DNA of 64,000 bases, from assembly GCF_016908315.1 (NCBI RefSeq), contig NZ_JAFBDQ010000005.1, positions 126,001-190,000 of the forward strand. Reading direction: 5' to 3'. Below the pieces are notes generated by a model. It saw only the letters and a list, made by a program, of their open reading frames with translations. It made no database searches and was not told the origin of the DNA. Below, in pieces: positions 18,382 to 27,065 of the stretch. This stretch comes from Halanaerobacter jeridensis (GTDB lineage Bacteria; Bacillota; Halanaerobiia; Halobacteroidales; Halobacteroidaceae). A program made the translations under genes and the position numbers. How positions within the stretch are numbered: the stretch's first letter is position 1; each line of letters opens with the position of its first letter.

Positions 18382-18795
18382 AAAAATTTCATCAGCAGTA
18401 AAGAATAATTCAATTTCTTTTTGAGCACTTGCTGGTGAATCAGAAGCATGAATTACATTACCATGCTCTAAATCAGCTGCTAAATCACCTCTAATAGTTC
18501 CCGGTCTAGCTTCAATAGGATCTGTGGCACCAGCCATATTACGGATAACTCTAATAGCTTCCTGGCCTCCAATTACTAATGCTACTATAGGACCAGCAGT
18601 AATATAATCTATTAAATTAGGAAAAAAATCTTTACCTGCATGTTCACCATAATGTTCTCTTGCTAACTCTTCATCCATCCATAACATCTTAATTGCTTCA
18701 ATTTTTAATCCCTTACGCTCAAAACGAGTAATAATATCCCCAATATTACTATGCTTCACACCATCCGGCTTAATTAACACTAAAGATTGTTCCAT
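18373..18795 (-). CDS. ndk: Nucleoside diphosphate kinase
   Basis: A 140-residue NDK: MEQSLVLIKPDGVKHSNIGDII at the N-terminus, ATDPIEARPGTIRGDLA, and the catalytic histidine in NVIHASDSPASAQKEI. It moves the terminal phosphate between NTPs and NDPs through a phosphohistidine. Length is typical. The ribosome site AAGGAG precedes the ATG. It stands alone; the 467-base gap upstream is filled with repeat sequence. Confidence 0.97.
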   Translation of the reverse strand: MEQSLVLIKPDGVKHSNIGDIITRFERKGLKIEAIKMLWMDEELAREHYGEHAGKDFFPNLIDYITAGPIVALVIGGQEAIRVIRNMAGATDPIEARPGTIRGDLAADLEHGNVIHASDSPASAQKEIELFFTADEIFSY

Positions 18796-18843
18796 ATTTA
18801 AACACTCCTTATTCGTTATTGATTGATAATTGTTTTATTACAC

Positions 18844-18868
18844 AGACTTAGCGGTGCTAAGTCTCTAC
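18844..18868. repeat. Short hairpin repeat, copy 3
   Basis: Arms AGACTTAGCG and TGCTAAGTCT followed by CTAC, the same 25-base unit as at 10690 and 10750. Two stem pairs differ from copy 1 in a way that keeps pairing (G-C to A-T and A-T to G-C), and one A-T became G-T. Confidence 0.75.
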
Positions 18869-18897
18869 ATTCTTTTTCTTGGATCTTCACTGTCTCA

Positions 18898-19265
18898 CTG
18901 TTCTCTCTACTTTTCTGCTTATTAACTGCCTACGAGTTTTAAACATACAAAACTCTCCGTGTAGCCCACAGCGCTTAAATTTAATGCTAATCATTCTACG
19001 CAATAAACATACAAGGCATTTTGCAAATTACTATGTTTCCGCAGGCTATATGCAGGGATTTACCCTAGTTTCACTACTGGCTACTGCTTAACTGTTTTAC
19101 TGTTCTTATTCTCTTTACTCATTACTGTTTACTAATACTGTTCTTATTGCCCTCCGTGTTTTCAAAAATCAGAAAACACTCCGTGCAGCCCTGTTCTCTC
19201 TACTTTTCTGCTTATTAACTGCACAATCTATATGCAGAGATTTTCCCTGATTTCACTACTGGCTA
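18898..19265. repeat. Mosaic of direct repeats in the ndk-asmA gap
   Basis: The gap between ndk and the AsmA-like gene contains paired direct repeats in the same order: a 32-bp perfect repeat (18898-18929 and 19191-19222, beginning CTGTTCTCTCTAC), a 13-bp near-repeat CTCCGTG-AGCCC (18955-18967 and 19179-19191), and a 37-bp repeat with 4 mismatches (19047-19083 and 19229-19265, containing TTTCACTACTGGCTA). The last copy runs through the AsmA stop codon. A 20-base word at 19111-19130 (CTCTTTACTCATTACTGTTT) also occurs at about 10834-10853 before recG. The 70-codon frame here is not convincing as a gene. Confidence 0.7.
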
Positions 19266-21533
19266 GAATAAACTCTTAAACTTATCCTTTAGTTCTTCCT
19301 TCTTTTCTTCTATCTTCTGCTTAGCTTTATCCTCAGCCTTCTTTTTTTCTTCTTTAGCTTCTTCTTTTACTTTCTCTTTAGCTTCTTCTTTTATTCTTTG
19401 CTCTAATTTTGATTTATCCCACTTGATTTTTGGCTTAGTAGTTGTTCCAGTTAAATCAAGAGCAACTTGAACTCGCTTAGTATCAGGTGCATAAAGTAAT
19501 TCTTTATGCTTTAAATCCATTTTTTTAGATCTTTCAACTGATAATAAATAATCAACTTTAAAATTTAACTTCCCATCTATAGTTGAATAACCATCAAGAG
19601 TAATTTGATCACCATTAGTTACTGTTTTAACTTTATTAACCTTCAATTTCCCATCATCTAATTTAACGCGTCCTTTTAATTTTCCTAATTTCAACTCTGA
19701 CTTATCAATTATCTGAAAATAACTATTCAATTGCTCTATCATTTTTCGGGCGCTTAATTTAGTATTATCAAGAAGTACATCCCCCTGCATAGTTAAGGAA
19801 TTTAAAATATCTTCCACTCCCAATCCAGTTCCTGAAAAATCTAAATCTAAGTTAATACCTCCATATAGTTTATCTTGGAACTTAGTAAGAGTACTTAATA
19901 GTTGATTAACTTCCATTTTGCTTATGTTCAAATTACCATTATAACTAGGAGTATCTTCCCGCAAATTTAAATTTCCAGCTCCATTAATCTCTCCTCCAGC
20001 TAAATTAAATTTTAAATTTAATAATTCAATTAAATCATTAGCAGATTTTATTTCAGTTTCAAAATCTGTTACTGCTATATTTTGATACTTCAATTCCCCT
20101 ACTTTTAATTTTCCTCTAACTGGCCAATCAGGAGTAGTTTCTGCTAAATTTTTCTGCTCATTTTCTTCTTCACTAGTACTTTGAGCTGCAAAGTTTTTCT
20201 GCCACTGATTTAAATTGATTCTATCACTTTCTAACGCAAAATTAATTGCCCCTGGTATCTTTTGCTCCTCATTAATTATTGCTTCCACAAAATCACGCCA
20301 AGCTTCAATATCAGCACTACCTGAAAAATTACTGTCTAAAAATTTAGTCTGCAGCGAGTTTACTTTAATCTTTTTTGAATCAACACTAATTTCAGTTCTA
20401 GTGTCAGTTATTTTATCAGAGAGAGATTCTCCTGCAAAAGAAAAATCAGCACATTTAATTTTTCCTAGCAACTCTAAACTACTTAAGTTTTTTGGCACCT
20501 GCTTAATATCAAATTGTCCTGTTAAATCAGAATTAAGTTTCCCTTGGACACTATAATCAGATTCTATTGGCTTCTCCTCCCATAATTCTGTTAAATTCAT
20601 TGTACTATGCAGAGCAAAATACAATTTAGACCCTGACTTAGTTAATACTTTAATATCTAAGCTCGAATCACCACTTTTAGTAATCAACTCCTCAAATTGA
20701 AAACCCTTTTCTGAAAATTTAACTTTAAATTTATTATCTAAATCAAATTCATTAATTACCACATCAAACTTATCTGCTGTTAAAATATTTTCTTGCCCAT
20801 TAAAACTAAGTTGATGATCCACAGTCAAACTTAAATTTTCTTGTTTTAAATCTAATAATTCTTTATCAGGCAATTCAATCGCTTCAATTTCTAATTTACC
20901 TTCAGTTGTTATTTTTTTATTCTTACCTACTATGTTTAATTTATTATTGCTATTAATACCATTCATTTTAATGTTTCCCTTTTTACTTAAATCATTGTAA
21001 CTAACTCTTCCATTTTTAAGCGTTAAATCATCTAAATCCAAGATGAAGTTAGAAGGTTGATTACTTGTATCCGGCTTATCTTTTTCTTTGTCTGTATTAG
21101 ACTGTTCTTTTGTACTTTGTAATTGATAATTTGTACTACCATCTTTCTTTTTAATTAAGTCCAGTTCTAAATTATTAATAGTTACTTCCTTAATTTGTAC
21201 TTCCTTTTGTAATAAGGGTAATAACTCTACTGATAGAATGAAAGAATCTAATTGAGCCAAATGTTCCTCAGAAAAGCCATCAGGATTAGCCACCTTCATT
21301 TCAGCAATCGACACCCCTAATTGAGGCCAAAACTTTAAATTTATATTTTCAATACTTATATCACGACCAATAGTCTTTTCTAATCGGGGAAGAACTAATT
21401 TCTGTAATCGTTGACTATTAAAATATATCTTCAATGAAAAAACCGCAACAGTTATAATAATTATAATAGCTATTAATATATACAATGCAATCTTTTTAAA
21501 ATTTATCTTTTGCTCTTTAGCTTTAGCTTCCAT
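19263..21533 (-). CDS. AsmA family protein
   Basis: A 756-residue protein with an N-terminal membrane helix (residues about 13-33), then the AsmA N-terminal block (LVLPRLEKTIGRDISIENINLKF, NPDGFS, LLQKEVQIKEVTINN) and long repetitive beta-strand sequence typical of lipid-transfer-type AsmA/TamB proteins, including a late FSGTGLGVEDIL, GDVLLDNTKLSARKM block. The last ~60 residues are a Lys/Glu-rich coiled coil. In Gram-negative bacteria AsmA-like proteins move phospholipids toward the outer membrane; finding one in a low-GC Firmicutes-like genome suits a diderm cell. Its stop codon lies inside a repeated sequence. Confidence 0.85.
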   Translation of the reverse strand: MEAKAKEQKINFKKIALYILIAIIIIITVAVFSLKIYFNSQRLQKLVLPRLEKTIGRDISIENINLKFWPQLGVSIAEMKVANPDGFSEEHLAQLDSFILSVELLPLLQKEVQIKEVTINNLELDLIKKKDGSTNYQLQSTKEQSNTDKEKDKPDTSNQPSNFILDLDDLTLKNGRVSYNDLSKKGNIKMNGINSNNKLNIVGKNKKITTEGKLEIEAIELPDKELLDLKQENLSLTVDHQLSFNGQENILTADKFDVVINEFDLDNKFKVKFSEKGFQFEELITKSGDSSLDIKVLTKSGSKLYFALHSTMNLTELWEEKPIESDYSVQGKLNSDLTGQFDIKQVPKNLSSLELLGKIKCADFSFAGESLSDKITDTRTEISVDSKKIKVNSLQTKFLDSNFSGSADIEAWRDFVEAIINEEQKIPGAINFALESDRINLNQWQKNFAAQSTSEEENEQKNLAETTPDWPVRGKLKVGELKYQNIAVTDFETEIKSANDLIELLNLKFNLAGGEINGAGNLNLREDTPSYNGNLNISKMEVNQLLSTLTKFQDKLYGGINLDLDFSGTGLGVEDILNSLTMQGDVLLDNTKLSARKMIEQLNSYFQIIDKSELKLGKLKGRVKLDDGKLKVNKVKTVTNGDQITLDGYSTIDGKLNFKVDYLLSVERSKKMDLKHKELLYAPDTKRVQVALDLTGTTTKPKIKWDKSKLEQRIKEEAKEKVKEEAKEEKKKAEDKAKQKIEEKKEELKDKFKSLF

Positions 21534-21604
21534 TCTTGAATCCCCCCTATAGAAATTACTTGCATTAACTAATTTCTACTTTAAAACAATATTTCCTTTT
21601 TAAA

Positions 21605-21632
21605 AATAAAAAAATGGGCGCAAGCCCATTTT
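21605..21632 (-). terminator. Terminator of the helicase gene
   Basis: Minus-strand stem AAAATGGGC/GCCCATTTT with a 4-base loop followed by a T-rich tail, immediately after the helicase stop codon. Confidence 0.9.
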
Positions 21633-21635
21633 AGA

Positions 21636-22877
21636 CTACTTATATCTAATTCCATCATGAATCTTCTCTATAGCACATTCAATTGGAATCTCATCCAAAA
21701 ACCTAGACCCCATCATCTCTTTAATTTCTCCAAACTTTTTTCTCTGTTTTGAATAAGTTAAAAACAAACGCTCACTAGCCCTTGTCATGGCAACATAAAA
21801 CAGCCTTCTTTCTTCTTCAATATCCTCTATATCACCACTAATCATGTTCCGATAATGAGGAAAAATCTCTTCTTCCACCCCTGCTACAAATACTGCTGGA
21901 AACTCCAAACCTTTAGCAGCATGAACCGTCATCATCTTAACTTGATTATTTTCATCCATATCATCTTGGTCTGATAATAATCGTAGATCTCTTAAGAAAT
22001 CCTCTAAACCTCTACTTTTATCTTTCTCATAATAATTTTTACTCAAACTTAAAAATTCATCTAAATTTTCCATTCGATTTCTAGCTGTATCAGAATCTTC
22101 AAGTTCTAACATAGCCCAATAACCACTCTTCTTCAAAATCCTATTCACCTGCTGGGGAATAGATAAATCTGAATTAGCAATAGCAGTAAATTCTTCTATC
22201 TCATCATGAAATCTCTTTATTTTACGGGCTGTCTTTTTCCCAATACCATCTACCTCAGTTGCATCTTCCATAACATCAAACAAACCTAAAGATTGGTCAT
22301 CTTCTCCAAAAGTTAATAAATTAAAATCCGGCACATGTTCCTGGGCATGAGTAATCATTTTTTCTATAGTTTTAGGGCCTAAACCACGTTTTGGGGTACT
22401 AACTATTCGTTTTAAAGCAATTGTATCTTGAGGATTAATAGCTACTTTTAAATAACTAATAATATCTTTAATCTCTTTGCGGTCATAGAACCCCAGTCCC
22501 CCTACAATATAGTAAGGTATTTGATTTCTAATAAATTCATCCTCTAAGACTCGTGATTGATGATTAGAACGATAAAGAATAGCTACATCATTATAACTAT
22601 GTTGCCCAAACTTAACTAAATTATCTATCTCTCGCACTATATATTGAGCTTCACTATATTCATCTTCTGCTTCACAAATAGTAACTGGTTTACCACTATT
22701 GCGCTCTGTCCAAGCTTCCTTTTCAAATTGACTGTAATTATTAGCAATTACAGCATTAGAAGCTTGAATAATATTTCCTTTACAGCGATAATTTTGTTCT
22801 AATTTAATAACTGTCGCATCTTTAAAATCTTGATTAAAATTAAGTATATTCTCCATATCAGCACCACGAAATTTATA
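21636..22877 (-). CDS. UvrD/PcrA-type DNA helicase, exon 2 (C-terminal 413 residues)
   Basis: This is the second exon of the helicase whose first exon is at 25451-26215. Reading from 22877, TATAAATTTCGTGGTGCTG encodes YKFRGAD, which continues helicase motif III (QSI-YKFRGAD) without loss of frame. Further motifs: LEQNYRCKGNI (IV), LYRSNHQSRVLE, KMMTVHAAKGLEFPAVFVAGVEE (V) and RRLFYVAMTRASERL (VI). Without the intron the protein would be 668 residues. It ends shortly after SRFLDEIP, so it lacks the C-terminal extension of PcrA. The internal ATG at 22856 has no ribosome site and is unlikely to start translation. Confidence 0.92.
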   Translation of the reverse strand, partial: YKFRGADMENILNFNQDFKDATVIKLEQNYRCKGNIIQASNAVIANNYSQFEKEAWTERNSGKPVTICEAEDEYSEAQYIVREIDNLVKFGQHSYNDVAILYRSNHQSRVLEDEFIRNQIPYYIVGGLGFYDRKEIKDIISYLKVAINPQDTIALKRIVSTPKRGLGPKTIEKMITHAQEHVPDFNLLTFGEDDQSLGLFDVMEDATEVDGIGKKTARKIKRFHDEIEEFTAIANSDLSIPQQVNRILKKSGYWAMLELEDSDTARNRMENLDEFLSLSKNYYEKDKSRGLEDFLRDLRLLSDQDDMDENNQVKMMTVHAAKGLEFPAVFVAGVEEEIFPHYRNMISGDIEDIEEERRLFYVAMTRASERLFLTYSKQRKKFGEIKEMMGSRFLDEIPIECAIEKIHDGIRYK

Positions 22878-25450
22878 GTAGGGTAAGAACCCAGCGCCTT
22901 ACTTTATCCCTAAAGCAGGTTTCCAAGAACTCCCCCCCGAACCACACGTACTCCTCTCAAAGTATGTGGCTCTCCATCAATGGTATATTTAGCTAATCGA
23001 GATTCCCTTGGTGTAATTTAGTATGACATTCTTTACACATTATCAAGGTCTTTCGATTTTTAGCAATCATTACTTTCTCCCATTCTCTTTTACCTTTTAA
23101 TTTTTTTAGCTTATTAACATGATGTACTTCATAAGTGGCATCACTATCATCCCTACCACAGTACTCACATTTACTCGCTAATATTCTATCAACCAGACTA
23201 GTGGTATTATTATAGTATGGATATAGGTTTGGTAACCTATCAACCTTTTTTTCATCTATATCAACCATATCACTGTTCTTTACTTTACTAAACCCTTTGT
23301 TATAGAATGGCATAAATTTCTCTCCATCCTTAGTTTCATACCAGATACCCCAATGCTTTCCATTAGACAAATCATCTTTTACTTTAGAAATTGTACTCTT
23401 TCTTTTATTGGCTAATGTGGCTAAACAACTATATTCCATAACATGTCTTAATTGCCACATATAAGTTGACACATTTTCTGCAAGTTTGTAGTAATTATAT
23501 AAACCTCTAATTTCTGCATTATAATGTGCTACAATTTCTAGTTCAGGATTATTTATCAACTTAGGTCGATGTTTCATACGCCACTCTTCGGCATCAACAT
23601 TCTTAACTAAGTCTTGTTCATTAATATAATCTCTGATTTTATTCTCTGGCATATACAAAGAAATTCTATTACTATTTCTTCTTACTTTATAACCTCTCTT
23701 ATCTTTAGTAAGCGTTGAACTAGTAGGTGATGTGATATCATATCCCAAAAATCTAGCTCTATCTGAGCTGTGCGTAATAACAGTTTTCTCAGTAGATAAT
23801 TGTAGATTTAATTTTTCTGCAAGAAAGTCGCTCAGACTCTCTCTAACTTCTCTACAATCTTGTTTACTACCATGTACCCCTATTATAAAATCATCCGCAT
23901 ATCTTAGATATTTGACATCCCTATACTCGCTATCACTTTGGTCTGGGTCATAATAAGGTAAATTCCTCTTCTTTTCTTCCCACTTTCTTTTCTTTCTAAT
24001 CACTTCTTCTTTTCTCTCATCACTTATTTCATCCCAGACTGGTTCATATTTCTTCTTTAGTCTCCTAATTCTTGCAGCATATTTTCTGTATTCGCTATTA
24101 CGTTTTTTATCACTAGGCTTTCCTTGACGAAACTCTTCCCTGAATTCTTCCATATATTCATCTAATTCATTCAGGTATATATTAGCTAGTATAGGGCTAA
24201 CTATTCCTCCTTGCGGCGTTCCAGAATAAGTTCCATAGTATTTCCAATTCTCCATATATCCTGCTCCAAGGAATTTCCAAATTAATCTGATGAATTTTTC
24301 ATCTTCAATTCTTCTTCGCAGAATATTTACTAAGATATGATGGTCAATTGTATCAAAATAGCTCTTAATATCACATTCAATAAACCAGTTAACCCCTGCA
24401 AATGTTCTTTTAATTTCAGTTAATGCTGTATGACAACTTCTATCGGGTCTAAAACCATGAGAATGTTCAGAGAAGTTTTCTTCATATATTGCTTCTAAAA
24501 TCATTCTAACTACTTCTTGAACTATTCTATCTCTAAAAGTTGGAATACCTAGAGGTCTTTGTTTGTTTCCATTAGGGTCTTTATCAATATATTCTCTTCT
24601 AACAGGTTTAGGTTGATATTTCTCTTTCTTAAGTTGTTTAATTATTTTTTCTATTTTATCCATACTAAATGCATCAGCAGTTTCATTATCTATTCCTGCT
24701 GTTGCACTACCACTATTAGCATAAATATTATCATATGCTTTTAGGTAAAATTTGGGATTGTAAAGATTTCTATAAATTCTTCTGAATTTATAGTCCTCTT
24801 TCTTTGCTTGTTTTGCTAAATTGTATAAAACTACTTTAGGATTTCTCATAGAGCCTCGCGCTCCTTCCTATTTATTTTATACGACCATCGACTACCATCC
24901 TTCGCCATGTGGTAAGCATTACTTGCCTCGGACTACTACGATGGTTGCGAGACCATACAGGATATTCAGTCGCATCTTCCTAACATAGCTCTACAGCATT
25001 CCTGAACAGGTCTTCCCAGTTTAGATTAGTTAGTCTAGTACATGTGATTGTCGGATGGAACTTTTGACCTTTACTCATTACCATGAGTGTGCTAGCCCTT
25101 ATATCGAATAGTATCTCTAGTACTAAGATAGCATCTATTCCTTAGCACGTTGACTGTTAGGCTCAATCTATTCCTTACAGTCAAGGCTAGTATCAGGTTT
25201 ATAGCACGACTTCCCTGATAGAATACCATAATTCCACTTAGTCTATTCTTCAAACAGTATAGTCTTCATCCTTTCATCACATTTTATGTCTCGCCACTCA
25301 GTCGCAACTTGTCGACTAGTTGACTTGTGACTTTAGTAGCATGCTACACTCTCCTATAGGATTTCCCCTCAGATAAGCTACTTGACATCAAGGCAGATAC
25401 CTTGCCTTGGAACTTCTAAATCCAACACTAACAAACCCTTACTGGCGCAC
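22878..25450 (-). mobile_element. Complete group II intron (mitochondrial-like/IIA type) in the helicase gene
   Basis: The 2573-base intron begins GTGCGCCAG, matching the GUGYG 5' consensus, and ends CCCTAC, matching the AY 3' consensus. Removing it joins ...CAAAGTATC to TATAAATTT in frame. A 34-base domain V is visible at 22939-22972 (minus): GAGCCACATACTTTG, then GAGAGGAGTACGTGTGGTTC, with the AGC triad paired to GTTC. Domain VI follows to the 3' end. A GATACT at 25110-25115 (intron positions about 336-341) can pair with the last six exon bases AGTATC as EBS1-IBS1, and the A before it could pair with the first exon-2 base (delta-delta prime). EBS2 was not fixed. The structured 5' region 24850-25450 has no other gene; the maturase gene lies in domain IV. 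Confidence 0.93.
22993..24849 (-). CDS. ltrA: Group II intron-encoded reverse transcriptase/maturase/HNH endonuclease
   Basis: A 618-residue intron protein resembling the LtrA type. Reverse-transcriptase blocks: GIDNETADAFSMDKIEKII, RPLGIPTFRDRIVQEVVRMI, HGFRPDRSCHTAL, YSGTPQGGIVSPILANIYL, and the catalytic YADD in LRYADDFIIGV at about residue 318. The maturase (X) region lies at about 400-490 (RGLYNYYKLAENVSTYMWQL). The C-terminus is a zinc-type HNH endonuclease: CEYCGRDDSDATYEVHHVNKL and CKECHTKLHQ. All parts look intact, so the intron may still splice and move by retrohoming. The start is preceded by AGGAAGGAG. It is embedded between intron domains with the same orientation as the host gene. 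Confidence 0.96.
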   Translation of the reverse strand: MRNPKVVLYNLAKQAKKEDYKFRRIYRNLYNPKFYLKAYDNIYANSGSATAGIDNETADAFSMDKIEKIIKQLKKEKYQPKPVRREYIDKDPNGNKQRPLGIPTFRDRIVQEVVRMILEAIYEENFSEHSHGFRPDRSCHTALTEIKRTFAGVNWFIECDIKSYFDTIDHHILVNILRRRIEDEKFIRLIWKFLGAGYMENWKYYGTYSGTPQGGIVSPILANIYLNELDEYMEEFREEFRQGKPSDKKRNSEYRKYAARIRRLKKKYEPVWDEISDERKEEVIRKKRKWEEKKRNLPYYDPDQSDSEYRDVKYLRYADDFIIGVHGSKQDCREVRESLSDFLAEKLNLQLSTEKTVITHSSDRARFLGYDITSPTSSTLTKDKRGYKVRRNSNRISLYMPENKIRDYINEQDLVKNVDAEEWRMKHRPKLINNPELEIVAHYNAEIRGLYNYYKLAENVSTYMWQLRHVMEYSCLATLANKRKSTISKVKDDLSNGKHWGIWYETKDGEKFMPFYNKGFSKVKNSDMVDIDEKKVDRLPNLYPYYNNTTSLVDRILASKCEYCGRDDSDATYEVHHVNKLKKLKGKREWEKVMIAKNRKTLIMCKECHTKLHQGNLD

Positions 25451-26215
25451 GATACTTTGGTAATCATCTCCAACTACAAAAATATTATTATGTTTTTCAG
25501 CTAATAACCGAGCTAAGCGGTATTGTGCCGGCGAGGTGTCTTGATATTCGTCGATCAAGATATACTCAAAACGATCTTGATAATCTGCTAAAATTTCTGG
25601 TTTTTCTTCAAAAAGTTCAATAGTTTTTCCCAATAAATCATTAAAGTCAAAAGCATTGTTATCCTTTAATACTTCATTATACTTAGCATAAACATCAGCT
25701 ATATTTTGATAAAAATCTCCCTCTTGTTCTCCATCTTGATAATGCTCTATAAGTTCTGCTTTAGACCACAACTTTCGTTTAGCTTTATTGATTATTCCAT
25801 ATACCTTCTTGACCTCATATTTTTCTTTATCTAAATTGAAACTCAAAATTATATCTTCAACTAAAGTTTCACTTTCAGTTCGGTCATAAATTACAAAATT
25901 AGAATTATAGCCTAATTCTTCTAGATGTCGACTTAAAATCCGAACACAAATCCCATGGAAGGTTCCTAGCCACAAATCACTTGGTAAGTCTCCAATTAAT
26001 TTTTCTACTTTTCCTTTCATATCTTCTGCTGCTTTATTAGTAAAGGTTAAAGTTAGAATATTATAAGGGCTAACTCCTTGTTCTATTAAATAAGCAACTC
26101 GATAAGTTAAAGTTCTAGTCTTTCCACTACCTGCTCCAGCTAATACCAAAACTGGACCTTCAGTAGTTTCTACTGCTTGCTGTTGTTTCTCATTTAACAT
26201 AGTTTCTAAATCCAT
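25451..26215 (-). CDS. UvrD/PcrA-type DNA helicase, exon 1 (N-terminal 255 residues)
   Basis: Exon 1 carries the N-terminal helicase motifs: LNEKQQQAVETTEGPVLVL (Q motif), Walker A AGAGSGKTRTLTYR, LTFTNKAAEDM, LWLGTFHGICVRIL, Walker B LIDEYQDTSPAQYRL and the first half of motif III, FVVGDDYQSI. The reading frame then enters the intron as Val-Arg-Gln-stop, so unspliced RNA would give a 258-residue fragment lacking domain 2. The spliced product is a superfamily 1A 3'-5' helicase for repair and replication-fork clearance. No other complete UvrD/PcrA gene lies in the window; whether the genome has another is unknown. Confidence 0.92.
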
Positions 26216-26528
26216 ATTTTTCCTCCTAATTAATAATCAAAAATTTCTGAAAGAGCAGTTATTTATTATATAATAAAATCTACTACCGGACAAGAAAAAA
26301 TACCTGTTAATTTTTTTACTAAACAAAATTTAAACCTAGCAAAAAATATATAAAGGCTAATCTAAAAAGATTAGCCAGCTTATAAAATATTATATTATTA
26401 CAAACTTAATAATGCTCAACTATTACTTAATTTTTTCCTAGTCATCAGTACTCATTTATTTTTATAATTTTTTCATTTAACAACTTAAACAGCTCCTTCT
26501 TAATATGAGATTTAAAACTACTTTAATA
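26216..26528 (-). other. Intergenic region with terminator-like hairpin
   Basis: No gene seen. A perfect 9-bp hairpin GGCTAATCT/AGATTAGCC (26355-26376, 4-base loop) followed on the minus strand by TTTATATATTTTTT is the probable terminator for the 26529-26813 gene. A 12-codon minus-strand frame starting TTG at 26483, with AAGGAG before it, is too short to call. Confidence 0.55.
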
Positions 26529-26813
26529 TTATTCATTAAAACAGTATTCTTTCTTTTCATCATCATCAAGGAATCTCAATTCTGCCTTACTATTTAATAC
26601 AGTTATTACATTCATCTTTCGACCATCTAATTCACAAACAAATATTACTCCACGATGTTCTCGAACTTCTCTTTTACCTTTAGCAAAGCCAATTAGTCTA
26701 CTTCTCTTAACTCCTTCCACTATATTATGAATAGCCTTTTGCCGACTAATAGCCTTCTGCCGCTGTTGATAGCGTTTAATCGCATGGTCAGTTGCATAAA
26801 TATAATAATTCAA
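26529..26813 (-). CDS. DUF4258-like small protein
   Basis: A 94-residue protein with the pattern ATDHAIKRYQQRQKAISRQKAI in the N-terminal third and GVIFVCELDGRKMNVITVL in the C-terminal half. A conserved His-Ala-x-x-R-x-x-x-R helix followed by a four-strand sheet resembles DUF4258, a RelE/BrnT-related fold sometimes found as toxins, though here no antitoxin gene is adjacent. A GGGGG ribosome site precedes the ATG. A pair of ATGCAT palindromes 21 bases apart lies about 70-95 bases upstream. Function unknown. Confidence 0.55.
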   Translation of the reverse strand: MNYYIYATDHAIKRYQQRQKAISRQKAIHNIVEGVKRSRLIGFAKGKREVREHRGVIFVCELDGRKMNVITVLNSKAELRFLDDDEKKEYCFNE

Positions 26814-26957
26814 TTTTAACCCCCCTTGCCTATAGAAAGATTAATAAATCTATATTCATATTTTTAGTTGAATATTAATCCTATGCATAAATATCAAAAA
26901 CAATGCATAATGCTTATTTAATTTTATATTTCTATACCGAAAAGAAATCACCTGCAA

Positions 26958-26992
26958 AAAATAAAAAAATCCTACTCAAACAATAAGTAGGT
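26958..26992 (-). terminator. Second terminator-like hairpin downstream of the tRNA genes
   Basis: Minus-strand CCTACT/AGTAGG stem followed by ATTTTTTTATTTTTT; lies after the first tRNA terminator and could act as a backup. Confidence 0.55.
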
Positions 26993-27018
26993 GCAGAGTA
27001 AAATTACGGTATAATTAC

Positions 27019-27050
27019 AAAAAAAAATAAAAAAGCCCTGTCTAGGGCTT
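27019..27050 (-). terminator. Terminator of the tRNA cluster
   Basis: Minus-strand stem AAGCCCT/AGGGCTT with loop AGAC followed by TTTTATTTTTTTTT, 15 bases after the tRNA-Pro gene. Confidence 0.9.
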
Positions 27051-27065
27051 AAACAATAAATTAAT

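Noticed and set aside
18879-19091. 70-codon plus-strand frame
   Set aside because: It lies inside repeated intergenic sequence, has no ribosome site and no protein-like composition.
25078-25083. TGGTAA in the intron as EBS2
   Set aside because: It is complementary to exon bases -13 to -8 but lies downstream of the EBS1 candidate, the reverse of the known EBS2-EBS1 order; another partial match at 25224-25228 is also inconclusive.
21636-26215. Helicase gene disrupted by a frameshift or transposon
   Set aside because: The interruption has exact group II intron boundaries (GTGCG and AC), a domain V and an intron-encoded protein, and the exons join in frame.
26445-26483. 12-codon minus-strand peptide (TTG start, AAGGAG upstream)
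   Set aside because: Ribosome site and spacing are good, but the length is too short and the sequence is AT-rich enough to occur by chance.
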